Of a stretch of 64,000 nucleotides of DNA, positions 53,058 through 62,153 are shown piece after piece. Both the position numbers and the translations under genes were made by a program. Positions within the stretch are counted from its first letter, which is position 1; the number at the start of each line of letters is the position of its first letter. Origin of the DNA: Azoarcus sp. KH32C (GTDB taxonomy: Bacteria; Pseudomonadota; Gammaproteobacteria; Burkholderiales; Rhodocyclaceae); assembly GCF_000349945.1 (NCBI RefSeq), contig NC_020516.1, positions 1,922,001 through 1,986,000 on the forward strand. The letters run 5' to 3'. The notes below the pieces were generated by a model, which saw nothing but the letters and a program-made list of their open reading frames with translations, had not been told where the DNA came from and did no database searches.

Positions 53058-54797
53058 ATGGATTCGCTGTACAACCTTCTCAAGCGTCCGCTGCTCCACG
53101 TGGCGGGCTTCTCGTTCGTAGTGAATCTGCTGCTGCTTGTGCCGTCGTTGTTCATGCTGCAGGTGTTCGACCGCGTCTTTTCGAGCCAGAGTGGAGATAC
53201 CTTGCTGGTGCTGACGCTCGGCGTCGGCATCGCACTCGCGATGATGCTTGCGCTCGACTACCTGCGCAGCCGGTTGCAGGGCGTGATCGGCAATCTGGTG
53301 TCGGATTCCCTGTCTCCGATGGTCGCCCGGATCATGCTGGCGATGGGGGCCCAGCGCGCTGGGCGCGCGCCGTCGGAAGGCTTGCGTGACGTAGCGTCGC
53401 TTCGGACCTTGTTCTCGTCGCAGGGCGTCGTTGCGCTGTTCGACGCGCCCTGGGTGGTTGTCTATGTCGCGGTGATCTTTCTTGCGCATCCCGCGCTGGG
53501 CATCGCCGCCGCCCTGTCGGCATTGCTGATGCTTGCGTTGGCTTACCTGAACGATCGACTGACGCGGCGCGATATTGAAGGAGTGGTGAAGGCGTCGAGC
53601 GAAGCCACGCGCTACCTCGAGGCTTCGCTGCAGAACGCGGAGGTCGCGCAGGTTCTGGGGATGAGCGACGCGCTGATTGCCCGCTGGCGTGCCCGCAATG
53701 CCGATGTATTGGCGTTGCAGTCGCCGACGGCGCGCAAGTCGGTCGCGATGACGGCATTTACCCGCGTCGTGCGCCAGAGCGTGCAGGTGCTGATGATGGC
53801 GTTGGGCGCCTGGCTGGTGATCAACGGGGAGGCGACGGCCGGTGTGATGATCGCGACGACGACACTCCTCGGTCGTGCGCTCGCGCCGGTCGAGCAGGTG
53901 GTGGGAAGCTGGCGCGTGCTGGCGGAAGGACGGGCGGCGTGGCGTCGGCTTCAGGAGTTGCTGGGTACGGTTGCGGCCGAGCCGGAGCGGATGAACCTGC
54001 CGCCGCCGACGGGGCAACTGGTCGCGCAACAACTGGTCTATCGGCCGCCACGTGGGGAGCGCACGATTCTGGCGGGCGTGTCGATGCAGTTGGAGCCGGG
54101 CGAATCGGTAGCGGTGATCGGCCCTAGCGGTGCAGGCAAGTCGACGCTGGTGCGCCTGCTTACCGGTGTGTGGAAGCCGACGGCGGGTACGGTGCGCCTC
54201 GACGGCGCCGATCTTGCGGCATGGCCGCGTGATCAGATCGGGCCGTGTATTGGATACGTGCCCCAGGACGTCGAACTGTTTGGCGGGACCGTGGCGGAGA
54301 ATATCGCGCGGCTCGGTGAGGTCGATGGCGAGAAGGTCGTGCGTGCGGCGAAGCTCGCCAATTGCCACGAGATGATCCTCGGGTTGCCCGATGGATACGA
54401 TACCCTGGTCGATCCGCAGAGCGCGCTGCTGTCTCCGGGACAGCGACAGCGCATTGCGCTGGCGCGTGCGTTGTACGGGGATCCGCGCTTGGTGATCCTC
54501 GATGAGCCGAATTCGAACCTCGACGGAGCCGGTGAACAAGCGCTGGGCGAGACGCTCAAGGCGCTGCGTGGCAATACGACGGTCGTGATCGTGACGCACC
54601 GGACGACACTGGTTCAGCACATCGACAAGATCCTGCTGATCGAAGGTGGTCGGGCGCAGAAATTCGGGCCTGTTGCCGAGGTGATGGGCGCCGTGCAGGG
54701 GGGACGAGTGGCCGTCGGTGGCGGCGGACAGGTGGTGCCTCTGCCCGGTGCGGCAGTGGCCCGGCCCGGGGCGGAAGCAGGTGAGGCAGCACGATGA
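53058..54797 (+). CDS. Type I secretion ABC transporter, PrtD/HlyB type
   Basis: A 579-aa exporter half-transporter: six membrane helices (about residues 15-300) then an ATPase. The N-terminus begins directly with the membrane domain (LYNLLKRPLLHVAGFSFV), so there is no C39 peptidase domain and no C39-like domain. Walker A is GPSGAGKSTLVRLL, the signature LSPGQRQRIALARAL, and Walker B LVILDEPNSNLD. The fold and length fit the PrtD subgroup, which exports C-terminal-signal proteins such as proteases, lipases and RTX-like adhesins. It overlaps the adaptor gene by 4 bp. Confidence 0.93.
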   Translation: MDSLYNLLKRPLLHVAGFSFVVNLLLLVPSLFMLQVFDRVFSSQSGDTLLVLTLGVGIALAMMLALDYLRSRLQGVIGNLVSDSLSPMVARIMLAMGAQRAGRAPSEGLRDVASLRTLFSSQGVVALFDAPWVVVYVAVIFLAHPALGIAAALSALLMLALAYLNDRLTRRDIEGVVKASSEATRYLEASLQNAEVAQVLGMSDALIARWRARNADVLALQSPTARKSVAMTAFTRVVRQSVQVLMMALGAWLVINGEATAGVMIATTTLLGRALAPVEQVVGSWRVLAEGRAAWRRLQELLGTVAAEPERMNLPPPTGQLVAQQLVYRPPRGERTILAGVSMQLEPGESVAVIGPSGAGKSTLVRLLTGVWKPTAGTVRLDGADLAAWPRDQIGPCIGYVPQDVELFGGTVAENIARLGEVDGEKVVRAAKLANCHEMILGLPDGYDTLVDPQSALLSPGQRQRIALARALYGDPRLVILDEPNSNLDGAGEQALGETLKALRGNTTVVIVTHRTTLVQHIDKILLIEGGRAQKFGPVAEVMGAVQGGRVAVGGGGQVVPLPGAAVARPGAEAGEAAR

Positions 54798-56125
54798 GCG
54801 GCGCAATGACTGTGGTGAGTGATTCGGTGGTCGTGCATCAGACCGAGGCGCGTCGGCTCGCCCGAAGCGGGAAGTATGTCCTGCTCGGCGGTCTGCTTCC
54901 GGTGGTGCTGTGGCTTGCCCTGGCGCCCTTGAGCTCGGCGGTCGTCGCTCCGGGGGTCGTTAAGGTCGATCTCAACCGGCGGACCGTGCAGCATGCCGAA
55001 GGCGGCATCGTGAGTGAGGTGAAGGTCCGCGACGGGCAGCATGTGAAGCAGGGTGATACGCTGATCGTGTTGGGCGACGTGGGCGTTGCCGCCGACGAGA
55101 ATCGCTGGACCTATCGCGTCAAGGCCGAGCGCCTCAGCATGGTGCGGCTGGAGGCCGAGCAGGCGTTTGCCGGCACGCTGGTGTTTCCGGCCGAGTTGGT
55201 CAAGGCGGCGGCTGAGGATGCTCGCCTGGCAGAGCTGCTGGGCAAGGAGCGCGCCTTGTTCTTGGCCCATCGCAGTGCGATCGTCGGCCAGTTGTCCTTG
55301 TTGGGCAGCCAGCGGGCCATGGTGTTCTCGGAAATTTCCGCACTCAAGGGGCAGATTGCGCAAGCCGAACTCGCGCTCAGGCACCAGCAGGAAGACCTCG
55401 ACCGGAATCGCAGCCTGCAGAAGGATGGTTTCATTTCGACGTCCCGCATCACGCAGTTGGAGGCGAGTGTCGCGGACTATGGCGTCAAGCTTGAGGAAAA
55501 GCGCACCGATCTGGCACGGGCCGAGCAGCGGGTCGTCGAGATCGACCTGAAGGTCCGGTCGCTGGAGAGCGATTTCCGCCAGCAGGCGAGCGATCAGTTG
55601 AAAGTAACGGCTGCACGGCTGACCGAAATCGAGCAGGAGCAACGCAAGTCTGTGGATGCGGCTGCCCGCCAGGTGATCGTTTCGCCGGCGGACGGTGAGG
55701 TGATCGGCTTGAAATTCACGACGCCGGGTGCGGTGATCGCCCCGCGTGAACCGATTGCCGATATCGTTCCGAAGGACCCGCGGTTGGTTGTCGAGGCGCG
55801 GCTGCGCACCGAGGATTCGAGTCGCGTCACGAAGGATCAGCTTGCGGAGCTGCGCTTTACGGCGTTCAAGTACCGGACGACGAAGATGGTGCAGGGGCGT
55901 GTGACCTACGTGTCCGCCGACCGGCTCGTCGATCAGAATGCCAATGTCGCGTACTTCAGCGCGCTGATCGAGGTGGATCCCGCTTCACTGGCCGACGCCG
56001 GGAATATTCAGCTGCTGGCTGGGATGCCTGCCGAAGTCTATATCAAGGGTGAAGAACGTACGCCCCTGCAATATCTGGTCGAGCCGATCACCCAGGTTTT
56101 GCGACGTGCCGGGCGGGAGCGTTGA
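54794..56125 (+). CDS. HlyD-family periplasmic adaptor (membrane fusion protein)
   Basis: A 443-aa adaptor. A short cytoplasmic N-terminus precedes one membrane helix (about residues 32-52, LLGGLLPVVLWLALAP). The lipoyl-like half (VVKVDLNRRTVQHAEGGIVSEV and VKQGDTLIVLGD) and a long coiled-coil hairpin (about 120-285) follow, then the beta-barrel segment VSPADGEVIGLKFTTPG and the conserved C-terminal MPAEVYIKGEERTPLQYLVEPI. It bridges the ABC exporter to a TolC-type channel. No such channel gene is in the window. Confidence 0.94.
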   Translation: MSGAMTVVSDSVVVHQTEARRLARSGKYVLLGGLLPVVLWLALAPLSSAVVAPGVVKVDLNRRTVQHAEGGIVSEVKVRDGQHVKQGDTLIVLGDVGVAADENRWTYRVKAERLSMVRLEAEQAFAGTLVFPAELVKAAAEDARLAELLGKERALFLAHRSAIVGQLSLLGSQRAMVFSEISALKGQIAQAELALRHQQEDLDRNRSLQKDGFISTSRITQLEASVADYGVKLEEKRTDLARAEQRVVEIDLKVRSLESDFRQQASDQLKVTAARLTEIEQEQRKSVDAAARQVIVSPADGEVIGLKFTTPGAVIAPREPIADIVPKDPRLVVEARLRTEDSSRVTKDQLAELRFTAFKYRTTKMVQGRVTYVSADRLVDQNANVAYFSALIEVDPASLADAGNIQLLAGMPAEVYIKGEERTPLQYLVEPITQVLRRAGRER

Positions 56126-56388
56126 ACTGCCCCTATCCTCGGGCGGGCGGCACGGCGACGACGGATAGATCCGTTTAATCGACCCTGACGTGTCGATAGC
56201 TGCCCAAAAATGATGCAGGATTCCGAAACGTCTTTGGCAGAAGCACTTGCGGGCTCCATCCATCGGGAGCTCACAGGTTTATCCACAGCCGATGGGGACA
56301 AAGCGGCGCACTACTGAGCAGGGAGCGCGCGGGGGCCGCTAGTCCTGACGGCTCGATCGATAACAAACATCGCCACTTCTGGATTGCC
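56126..56388. other. Intergenic region before the c-di-GMP gene
   Basis: A 263-bp region. It contains a single perfect DnaA-box-like TTATCCACA at 56279-56287 and a near-miss sigma-54 element, neither of which I credit with a function. No gene or terminator is evident. Confidence 0.5.
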
Positions 56389-59300
56389 TTGTCGAACAGG
56401 CTGCTTTCTCCCTCCGTGAAGATGTTGTTGCGCATGCTGCCCTGGCTGGTCGGCATGGCGGTGCTGATTGCCGGGTTGTCGGTAGGGATTGCACTCGGGC
56501 GTCTGGATGCGGCACGCAAGCTCAGCGATGCGCGTAGCAGGACAATCGCCGAGCTGGCCGTCGTTCAGGCGGAACTCGACGGGGTGATGAAGGAAGCGCT
56601 CAGCGGCGCCGAGGGGATCGTCCACCTCGTGCAGCATCAGGGCGACATACCGCAGGAACTCTTCGATGCGATGGCGGAACAGATCATCCGCAATCACCCG
56701 CAGATCAGGAACATCGCCTACGCACCGGGCAACGTAATCACGCGCCTCTATCCGTTAGCGGGGAATGAAAAGGCGCTTGGGCTCGACTACCGCACGATTC
56801 CCGAGCAGTGGCGAACCGTTGAGCGGGCGATGACGTCGGGCACCCCCGTGCTGTCAGGACCTGTCCCGCTCGTCCAGGGCGGCTCGGCGGTGATCGTCCG
56901 CGCCCCTGTGGTGCTGAGCTCGACCGGCACCTCGGGCCGTCGCGGATATTGGGGTGTGATCTCGATCGTCGGGGACATCGATCGGATCCTGAGCGATGGC
57001 GGAGTCACTTCCTCGGCAGCCTTGCATATCGGCGTCCGGGGCAAGGATGGCGAGGGCGCTGCGGGCGGGCTTGTTGGTGGCGACGCCGCAGTATTTGCCG
57101 ACGACCCGGTCGTCACGAAGCTCGGCGTGCCCGGGGGCGAATGGACGCTCGCGGCAACCCCGATAGGCGGGTGGCCGCGGCTGGCGATCATCGAATCGCA
57201 ATATTTTCTCGCCGCGCTGGCAAATTCGTTGCTGCTTGGCTTGCTGGCCGCGATGCTTGTCGCACGTCACCGTGAGTTGCATGAACGGCACGGGCTGCTG
57301 GAGACGGAGAGTCAGGAGCGTCAGCGCGCCGAGCGGGCCTTGCGGGACAGCAAGAATACGCTACAGGCGATCGTCGATAACGCGCCGGCGCTGATGTATA
57401 TGTTCGATCTCGAAGGGCGGCTGCTGTTGTGCAATCGTCCGTTCGAGTCGATGGTTGGGCGTTCGAGCGACGAACTGCTCGGACGGACGCGCGAGGAGTT
57501 CCTGCCGCGCCATATCGCTTGGCAGCATCGGGCCAACGACCGCGAGGTGCTCGAGCTGGGGCGGATGTGTGAGTTCGAGGAGAGGGGGCTCGACGCAGAC
57601 GGCGTGCATACCTACCTGACGACGAAGTGTCCGCTGCGCGATGAAAGTGGACAGGCGATCGCAGTCATCGGGATGTCGACGGACATCACGCAGCGCAAGG
57701 CGTCCGAGGAGGCGTTACGTCTCGCCTCGACGGTGGTGGAGTGCACGGCGGATGGCGTCGTCGTCACCGATCCGGCCGGACTGATCATCGCGACCAATCC
57801 GGCCTTCACGGAGATTACCGGCTACACCGCCGAAGAAGTCAGGGGCAAGCGCCCGAACATCTTGAAGTCCGATCGCCATGAGGCGGACTTCTACCAAACG
57901 CTCTGGAGTTCGATCACGACCGCGGGCGATTGGCAGGGGGAGATCTGGAATCGTCGCAAGAGCGGTGAGATTTTCCCCGAGTGGTTGACGATCAGCGCGG
58001 TCCGGAACGCCGACGGCAGCATCTGCAATTACGTGGGCGTGTTTTCGGACATCTCGGCAATCAAGCGGAGCCAGGAAGACCTGGAACGGCTCGCGCATTT
58101 CGATCCGCTCACCGGCCTGCCGAACCGGGTGTTGTTCCAGGACCGGATGCAGCATGCGATCGATCGCGGCGATCGCTATCGGCACAAGATCGGCGTGTTG
58201 CTGCTCGACCTGGATGGTTTCAAGACGATCAACGACAGCCTCGGCCATCCTGTCGGAGACCAGTTGCTGCAGTTGGTCGCGGCGCGGCTCAATACCTGCG
58301 TTCGAGTTGAAGATACGGTCGCTCGCCTGGGCGGGGACGAATTCGCGGTCATTCTTTCGGAGCTGAGTGAAGGCACCGACGCCGTGGAGGTGATCCGGCG
58401 CATTCTTTCCGTGATTCAGGTGCCGTTCGAAATGACGGGCGGCAACGGCATGGTGACGACCAGCATCGGCGTCGCGGTCTACCCGGACGACGGCCATTCC
58501 GTGACCGAGCTGATCCGTAATGCCGATGCCGCGATGTACGAGGCAAAGGGTGCCGGCAGGAATACCTATCGCTTCTATCAGCGGAACATGACTCAGGAGG
58601 CCCAGTCGCGGCTGCATCTCGAGAACGCACTGCGCCGGGCGATCGAAAAGCGCGAATTCGAGGTGTGGTTCCAGCCGCAGTTCAGCCTCGCGGACGGCGC
58701 CTATCTCGGAGCGGAGGCTCTGATCCGCTGGCGGGATCCGGAGCGTGGGCTGATTCCGCCGATCGAGTTCATTCCGCTGGCCGAGCGCAGCGGCCTGATC
58801 ATTCCGATCGGCGAGCAGGTGCTCGAAATGGTGGGGGAGGCGGCGCGGCGCTGGCTGGATGCCGGATTGAGCGTTGGACGGCTTGGCGTCAACGTGGCCG
58901 GACCTCAGATCGAACGCAGCGACTTCGTCGCGGTCTTGCGCCGCGTGACCTCGCAGTGGAATCTGCCCCCGACGGTGCTCGAGATCGAGATCACCGAAAC
59001 GGTCATCATGGAGAACCCCGACCATGGCCGCCGCGTGTTGCACGAGATTCAGGCGCTCGGGATTACGACCGCGATCGACGACTTCGGTACGGGTTATTCG
59101 TCGCTCGCCTACCTGAAGAAGTTGCCGATCGACACGATCAAGCTCGATCGCGCTTTCGTGAAGGACGTGCCGGATCATCCGTGGGACGTGGCGATCAGTC
59201 GGGCGGCGATTGCGCTGAGTCACAACCTCGGTTTCAAGGTCATCGCCGAGGGGATCGAGACCGAGGCGCAGCGGCGCTTCCTCCACGAGGAAGGGTGTGA

Positions 59301-59433
59301 CGAGGGGCAGGGCTATCTCTTCGCGCGCCCGATGCCGGTCCAGGACTTCGAGGCGTGGTTGCGGGCGAGGGCGACGCCGACGGGGACCGTCCGGTCGCAG
59401 CTTGCCGTCAGTGACGGCGCTAGCGCGCCCTAG
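56389..59433 (+). CDS. CHASE-PAS-PAS-GGDEF-EAL c-di-GMP signalling protein
   Basis: A 1014-aa membrane sensor. An N-terminal helix (about residues 17-37) and a second near 270-290 flank a CHASE-like periplasmic domain (about 75-230, with PQIRNIAYAPGNVITRLYPL). Two PAS domains follow (about 320-440 and 445-560). The GGDEF core is intact, with ARLGGDEFAVIL at about 646-657 and DPLTGLPNRVLFQDRM. The EAL domain is complete, with GAEALIRWRDPERG, IEITETVIM and DDFGTGYSSLAYLKKLPID. It could therefore both make and break c-di-GMP. The start is uncertain: TTG at 56389, GTG at 56416 or ATG at 56422; none has a good ribosome binding site. Confidence 0.93.
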   Translation: MSNRLLSPSVKMLLRMLPWLVGMAVLIAGLSVGIALGRLDAARKLSDARSRTIAELAVVQAELDGVMKEALSGAEGIVHLVQHQGDIPQELFDAMAEQIIRNHPQIRNIAYAPGNVITRLYPLAGNEKALGLDYRTIPEQWRTVERAMTSGTPVLSGPVPLVQGGSAVIVRAPVVLSSTGTSGRRGYWGVISIVGDIDRILSDGGVTSSAALHIGVRGKDGEGAAGGLVGGDAAVFADDPVVTKLGVPGGEWTLAATPIGGWPRLAIIESQYFLAALANSLLLGLLAAMLVARHRELHERHGLLETESQERQRAERALRDSKNTLQAIVDNAPALMYMFDLEGRLLLCNRPFESMVGRSSDELLGRTREEFLPRHIAWQHRANDREVLELGRMCEFEERGLDADGVHTYLTTKCPLRDESGQAIAVIGMSTDITQRKASEEALRLASTVVECTADGVVVTDPAGLIIATNPAFTEITGYTAEEVRGKRPNILKSDRHEADFYQTLWSSITTAGDWQGEIWNRRKSGEIFPEWLTISAVRNADGSICNYVGVFSDISAIKRSQEDLERLAHFDPLTGLPNRVLFQDRMQHAIDRGDRYRHKIGVLLLDLDGFKTINDSLGHPVGDQLLQLVAARLNTCVRVEDTVARLGGDEFAVILSELSEGTDAVEVIRRILSVIQVPFEMTGGNGMVTTSIGVAVYPDDGHSVTELIRNADAAMYEAKGAGRNTYRFYQRNMTQEAQSRLHLENALRRAIEKREFEVWFQPQFSLADGAYLGAEALIRWRDPERGLIPPIEFIPLAERSGLIIPIGEQVLEMVGEAARRWLDAGLSVGRLGVNVAGPQIERSDFVAVLRRVTSQWNLPPTVLEIEITETVIMENPDHGRRVLHEIQALGITTAIDDFGTGYSSLAYLKKLPIDTIKLDRAFVKDVPDHPWDVAISRAAIALSHNLGFKVIAEGIETEAQRRFLHEEGCDEGQGYLFARPMPVQDFEAWLRARATPTGTVRSQLAVSDGASAP

Positions 59434-62128
59434 CTTCTTCCTGCAGCGGGAGGCGTACGTGGACGATGCCGGGCTCGTCGGACGCGCCCGCGCTGAAGCC
59501 GAAGACCTTCAAGAGCTTGAGCATCGGTTCGTTCTCGGCCATGACGTCGCCCGTCATTTCCTGGATGCCGCGCTGGCGTGCGTAGTCGATCATCTTGATC
59601 ATGAGTCTTGACCCCAGGCCCAGACCTTTCATGTCAGACCGGATGATGATCGAGAATTCGGCGCTGTGGTTGTCCGGGTCGGCGATCGCGCGGATCACGC
59701 CGAGGGTTTCCGGCTGGCCGCTGTCGTCCTGGGCGCTGGCGATGAAAGCCATCTCGCGGTCGTAGTCGATCTGCGTCAGGCGAGCCATTTCACTGTGCGG
59801 GAGCGTCCCGATGTAGTGGAAGAAGCGGAACAGGATGTCTTCGGGCGTGAGGCGCGACATGAAGACGTAGTGCGTGGGTTCGTCTTCGGGGCGGATCGGG
59901 CGCAGGACGACGGATCGGCCGTTGCGCAGCGTGGCTGTTTCTTCGAGCCCTTGCGGGTAGGGGCGGATCGAGAGGCGCTGCGGCTTGGGTGGTTCAGGGG
60001 AGATCTGGATGTGCGCGTCGACGGCGACGACGCCCCGGTCGTCGGCGAAGAGCGGGTTGATGTCGAGTTCACGGATCTCGGGCAGGTCGACGACGAGCTG
60101 CGACACCTTCGTCAGCGTCAGTGCGATGGCGTCGCGGTCGGCTGCAGGGTGCGTGTGGTAGGCGGCGAGCATGGGCGCGGCGCGGCTGCGGTCGATCAGG
60201 TCCTGGGCGAGCGGCAGGTTGAGCGGCGGCAGGCCGACGGCCAGGTGGCGGTAGACCTCCAGCGCGCGGCCGCCTTCGCCGAACACGATGATCGGGCCGA
60301 ACAGCGGGTCGGTGGCGACGCCGATGATGAGTTGGCGGGCGTGGGCGCGGGCTTCCATCCTTTGCACGGCGAAACCGCTGACGGCGGTGTCCGGGCGTAG
60401 CGCTTTGATTCGGGTAAGCATGCCTTGCGCAGCTGCCGCCGCCGCCGCGGGGGTCTCGACGTTCAGTGCGACGCCGCCGACTTCCCATTTTCGACGGATG
60501 TCGCGCGACATTACGCTGACCGATACGGGTGGGCCGATCCGATCCGCGACGCGGGCCACTTCTTGCGGATCGGCGGCCAGGACGCTTTGCACGATCGGGA
60601 TGCCATAGGCGTCGAGGATCGCCTTCGCTTCGGGTTCGGTGAGGCGGGTGCGGCCTTCGGTGAGGGCGCTGCGGACGATCGCGCGGGCGCGATCGACGTC
60701 CGGGAGAAAGTCGTGCGACATCGAGGGCGGCACCTGCATCAGGACTTCGCGCGCGAGGCGGTGATTGACCATGTGCAGGAAGGCGCGTGTCGCGTGCTCC
60801 GGCGTGTCGAAGGTGGCGATGCCGGAATCGACGAAGAGTTTGCGCTCCGCTGCGACGCTTTCGTCGCCGACCCAGCAGGTGAGGAGGTTGCCGCCTGAAT
60901 TGCGGATGGTCTTGATGACCGTCTGCGCAATGTCGATGCTGCTCGTCAGGGCGTTGGGCGTGTGGACGAGCAGGACTGCATCGCCGTCGCGCTCTTCGGC
61001 AAGAATCTTGAGGACGTCTTCGTAGCGCTTGGACGGTGCATCGACGCGGATGTCGATCGGATTGCGACCGTCCCAGCCGCTTGGGAGGAGGCGGCGCAGC
61101 CGAGTGACGGTGTTCTGCTGCAGTTCGGGCATCGCATAGCCGCCGAGGTGCAGACTGTCTTCGGCCATGATGCCGGCGCCGCCGCCGTTGCTGACGACGA
61201 CCAGACGGTTGCCGACCATCGGCCGGGAGCGCACGACGGTCTCGACGGCGCCGAAGAGTTCGTCGAGGTGGTCGACGCGCAGGATGCCCGCGCGGCGCAG
61301 GACGGCGTCGAACACGTCGTCCTCGTCGATGAGGCCGGGGGTGTCGAGGAAGAGCGGATCGGCGAGGGCGCCCGAAGTGGCGCGCGGGGCGCGTCCCGCC
61401 TTGATTGCGACGACCGGCTTGTTGCGGGCGGCCGAGCGCGCCGCGGCCATGAAGCTGCGGCGGTCGCGGATTGATTCGATGTAGAGCAGGATCGCGCGTG
61501 TGCCGGGGTCGCTGCCCAGAAAGTCCAGGGCTTCGCCGAAGCCGATGTCGAGCGCGCTGCCGAGTGAGACGAAGTGCGAGAAGCCGACCTTCTTCGGCAG
61601 GGCCCAGTCGAGCACCATCGTGCCTACCGCGTCCGACTGGGACACGAAGCCGACGTTGCCGAGCTGAATGCTGACCTGGGAGAAGGTCGCATTGAGGCCG
61701 AACTGCGGCACCATCACGCCCAGCGTGCCGCCGCCAAGCAGGCGCAGGCCGTGGCGACGGGCGGTTTCGAGGATCGTCTGGTCGAGCGGACGGCCGTCCG
61801 GGCCGATCGTGGTGGCGAGATGGCCGGCCATCACGATCGCCGCGCGCGTGCCGCGTCGCCCGAGCTGTTCGAGAATCCCGGGGATGGTCGCAGCCGGGGT
61901 GCAGATGATTGCGAGGTCGGGCGTGCGCGGCAGGGCGTCGACGTCGGGGTAGGCGAGCACGCCGCCCACTGCGTCGCGCTTCGGATTGACCGGCATGATC
62001 ACGCCGCCGAAGCCCCCCGCGAGCAGATTGCGCATCAGCACGCTGCCGATGCGGTGGGGCCGCGAGCTTGCGCCGATGACCGCAATCGATTGCGGGTTGA
62101 ACAGACTCTGCAGGTAGCGGAAGCTCAT
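59420..62128 (-). CDS. Pat/YfiQ-type protein: NDP-forming acyl-CoA synthetase-like plus GNAT acetyltransferase
   Basis: A 902-aa protein. A CoA-binding domain (about residues 10-130, AVIGASSRPHRIGSVLMRNL), succinyl-CoA-ligase-like domains (about 150-460), an ATP-grasp-like domain (about 480-700, with the stretch ITPs missing but LPEIRELDINPLF present) and a C-terminal GNAT domain (about 730-895, IIRSDMKGLGLGSRLMIKMID with the acetyl-CoA loop) follow in order. This is the architecture of Salmonella Pat and E. coli PatZ/YfiQ (886 aa), which acetylate and inactivate Acs on its C-terminal lysine. The acs gene at the left end carries that target motif. It overlaps the convergent c-di-GMP gene by 14 bp. 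Confidence 0.92.
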   Translation of the reverse strand: MSFRYLQSLFNPQSIAVIGASSRPHRIGSVLMRNLLAGGFGGVIMPVNPKRDAVGGVLAYPDVDALPRTPDLAIICTPAATIPGILEQLGRRGTRAAIVMAGHLATTIGPDGRPLDQTILETARRHGLRLLGGGTLGVMVPQFGLNATFSQVSIQLGNVGFVSQSDAVGTMVLDWALPKKVGFSHFVSLGSALDIGFGEALDFLGSDPGTRAILLYIESIRDRRSFMAAARSAARNKPVVAIKAGRAPRATSGALADPLFLDTPGLIDEDDVFDAVLRRAGILRVDHLDELFGAVETVVRSRPMVGNRLVVVSNGGGAGIMAEDSLHLGGYAMPELQQNTVTRLRRLLPSGWDGRNPIDIRVDAPSKRYEDVLKILAEERDGDAVLLVHTPNALTSSIDIAQTVIKTIRNSGGNLLTCWVGDESVAAERKLFVDSGIATFDTPEHATRAFLHMVNHRLAREVLMQVPPSMSHDFLPDVDRARAIVRSALTEGRTRLTEPEAKAILDAYGIPIVQSVLAADPQEVARVADRIGPPVSVSVMSRDIRRKWEVGGVALNVETPAAAAAAAQGMLTRIKALRPDTAVSGFAVQRMEARAHARQLIIGVATDPLFGPIIVFGEGGRALEVYRHLAVGLPPLNLPLAQDLIDRSRAAPMLAAYHTHPAADRDAIALTLTKVSQLVVDLPEIRELDINPLFADDRGVVAVDAHIQISPEPPKPQRLSIRPYPQGLEETATLRNGRSVVLRPIRPEDEPTHYVFMSRLTPEDILFRFFHYIGTLPHSEMARLTQIDYDREMAFIASAQDDSGQPETLGVIRAIADPDNHSAEFSIIIRSDMKGLGLGSRLMIKMIDYARQRGIQEMTGDVMAENEPMLKLLKVFGFSAGASDEPGIVHVRLPLQEEARAR

Positions 62129-62153
62129 GATTCGGGGCGGTGTCGTGAGAGAG

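Noticed and set aside
56233..56252. TTTGGCAG...CTTGCG resembling a sigma-54 promoter before the c-di-GMP gene
   Set aside because: The GG and GC elements are one base too far apart for sigma-54, and the CACG part of the -24 element is not kept.
56279..56287. Perfect DnaA-box sequence TTATCCACA
   Set aside because: A single copy without an AT-rich unwinding region, further boxes or dnaA/dnaN/parA genes nearby is not evidence for an origin; it is likely chance.
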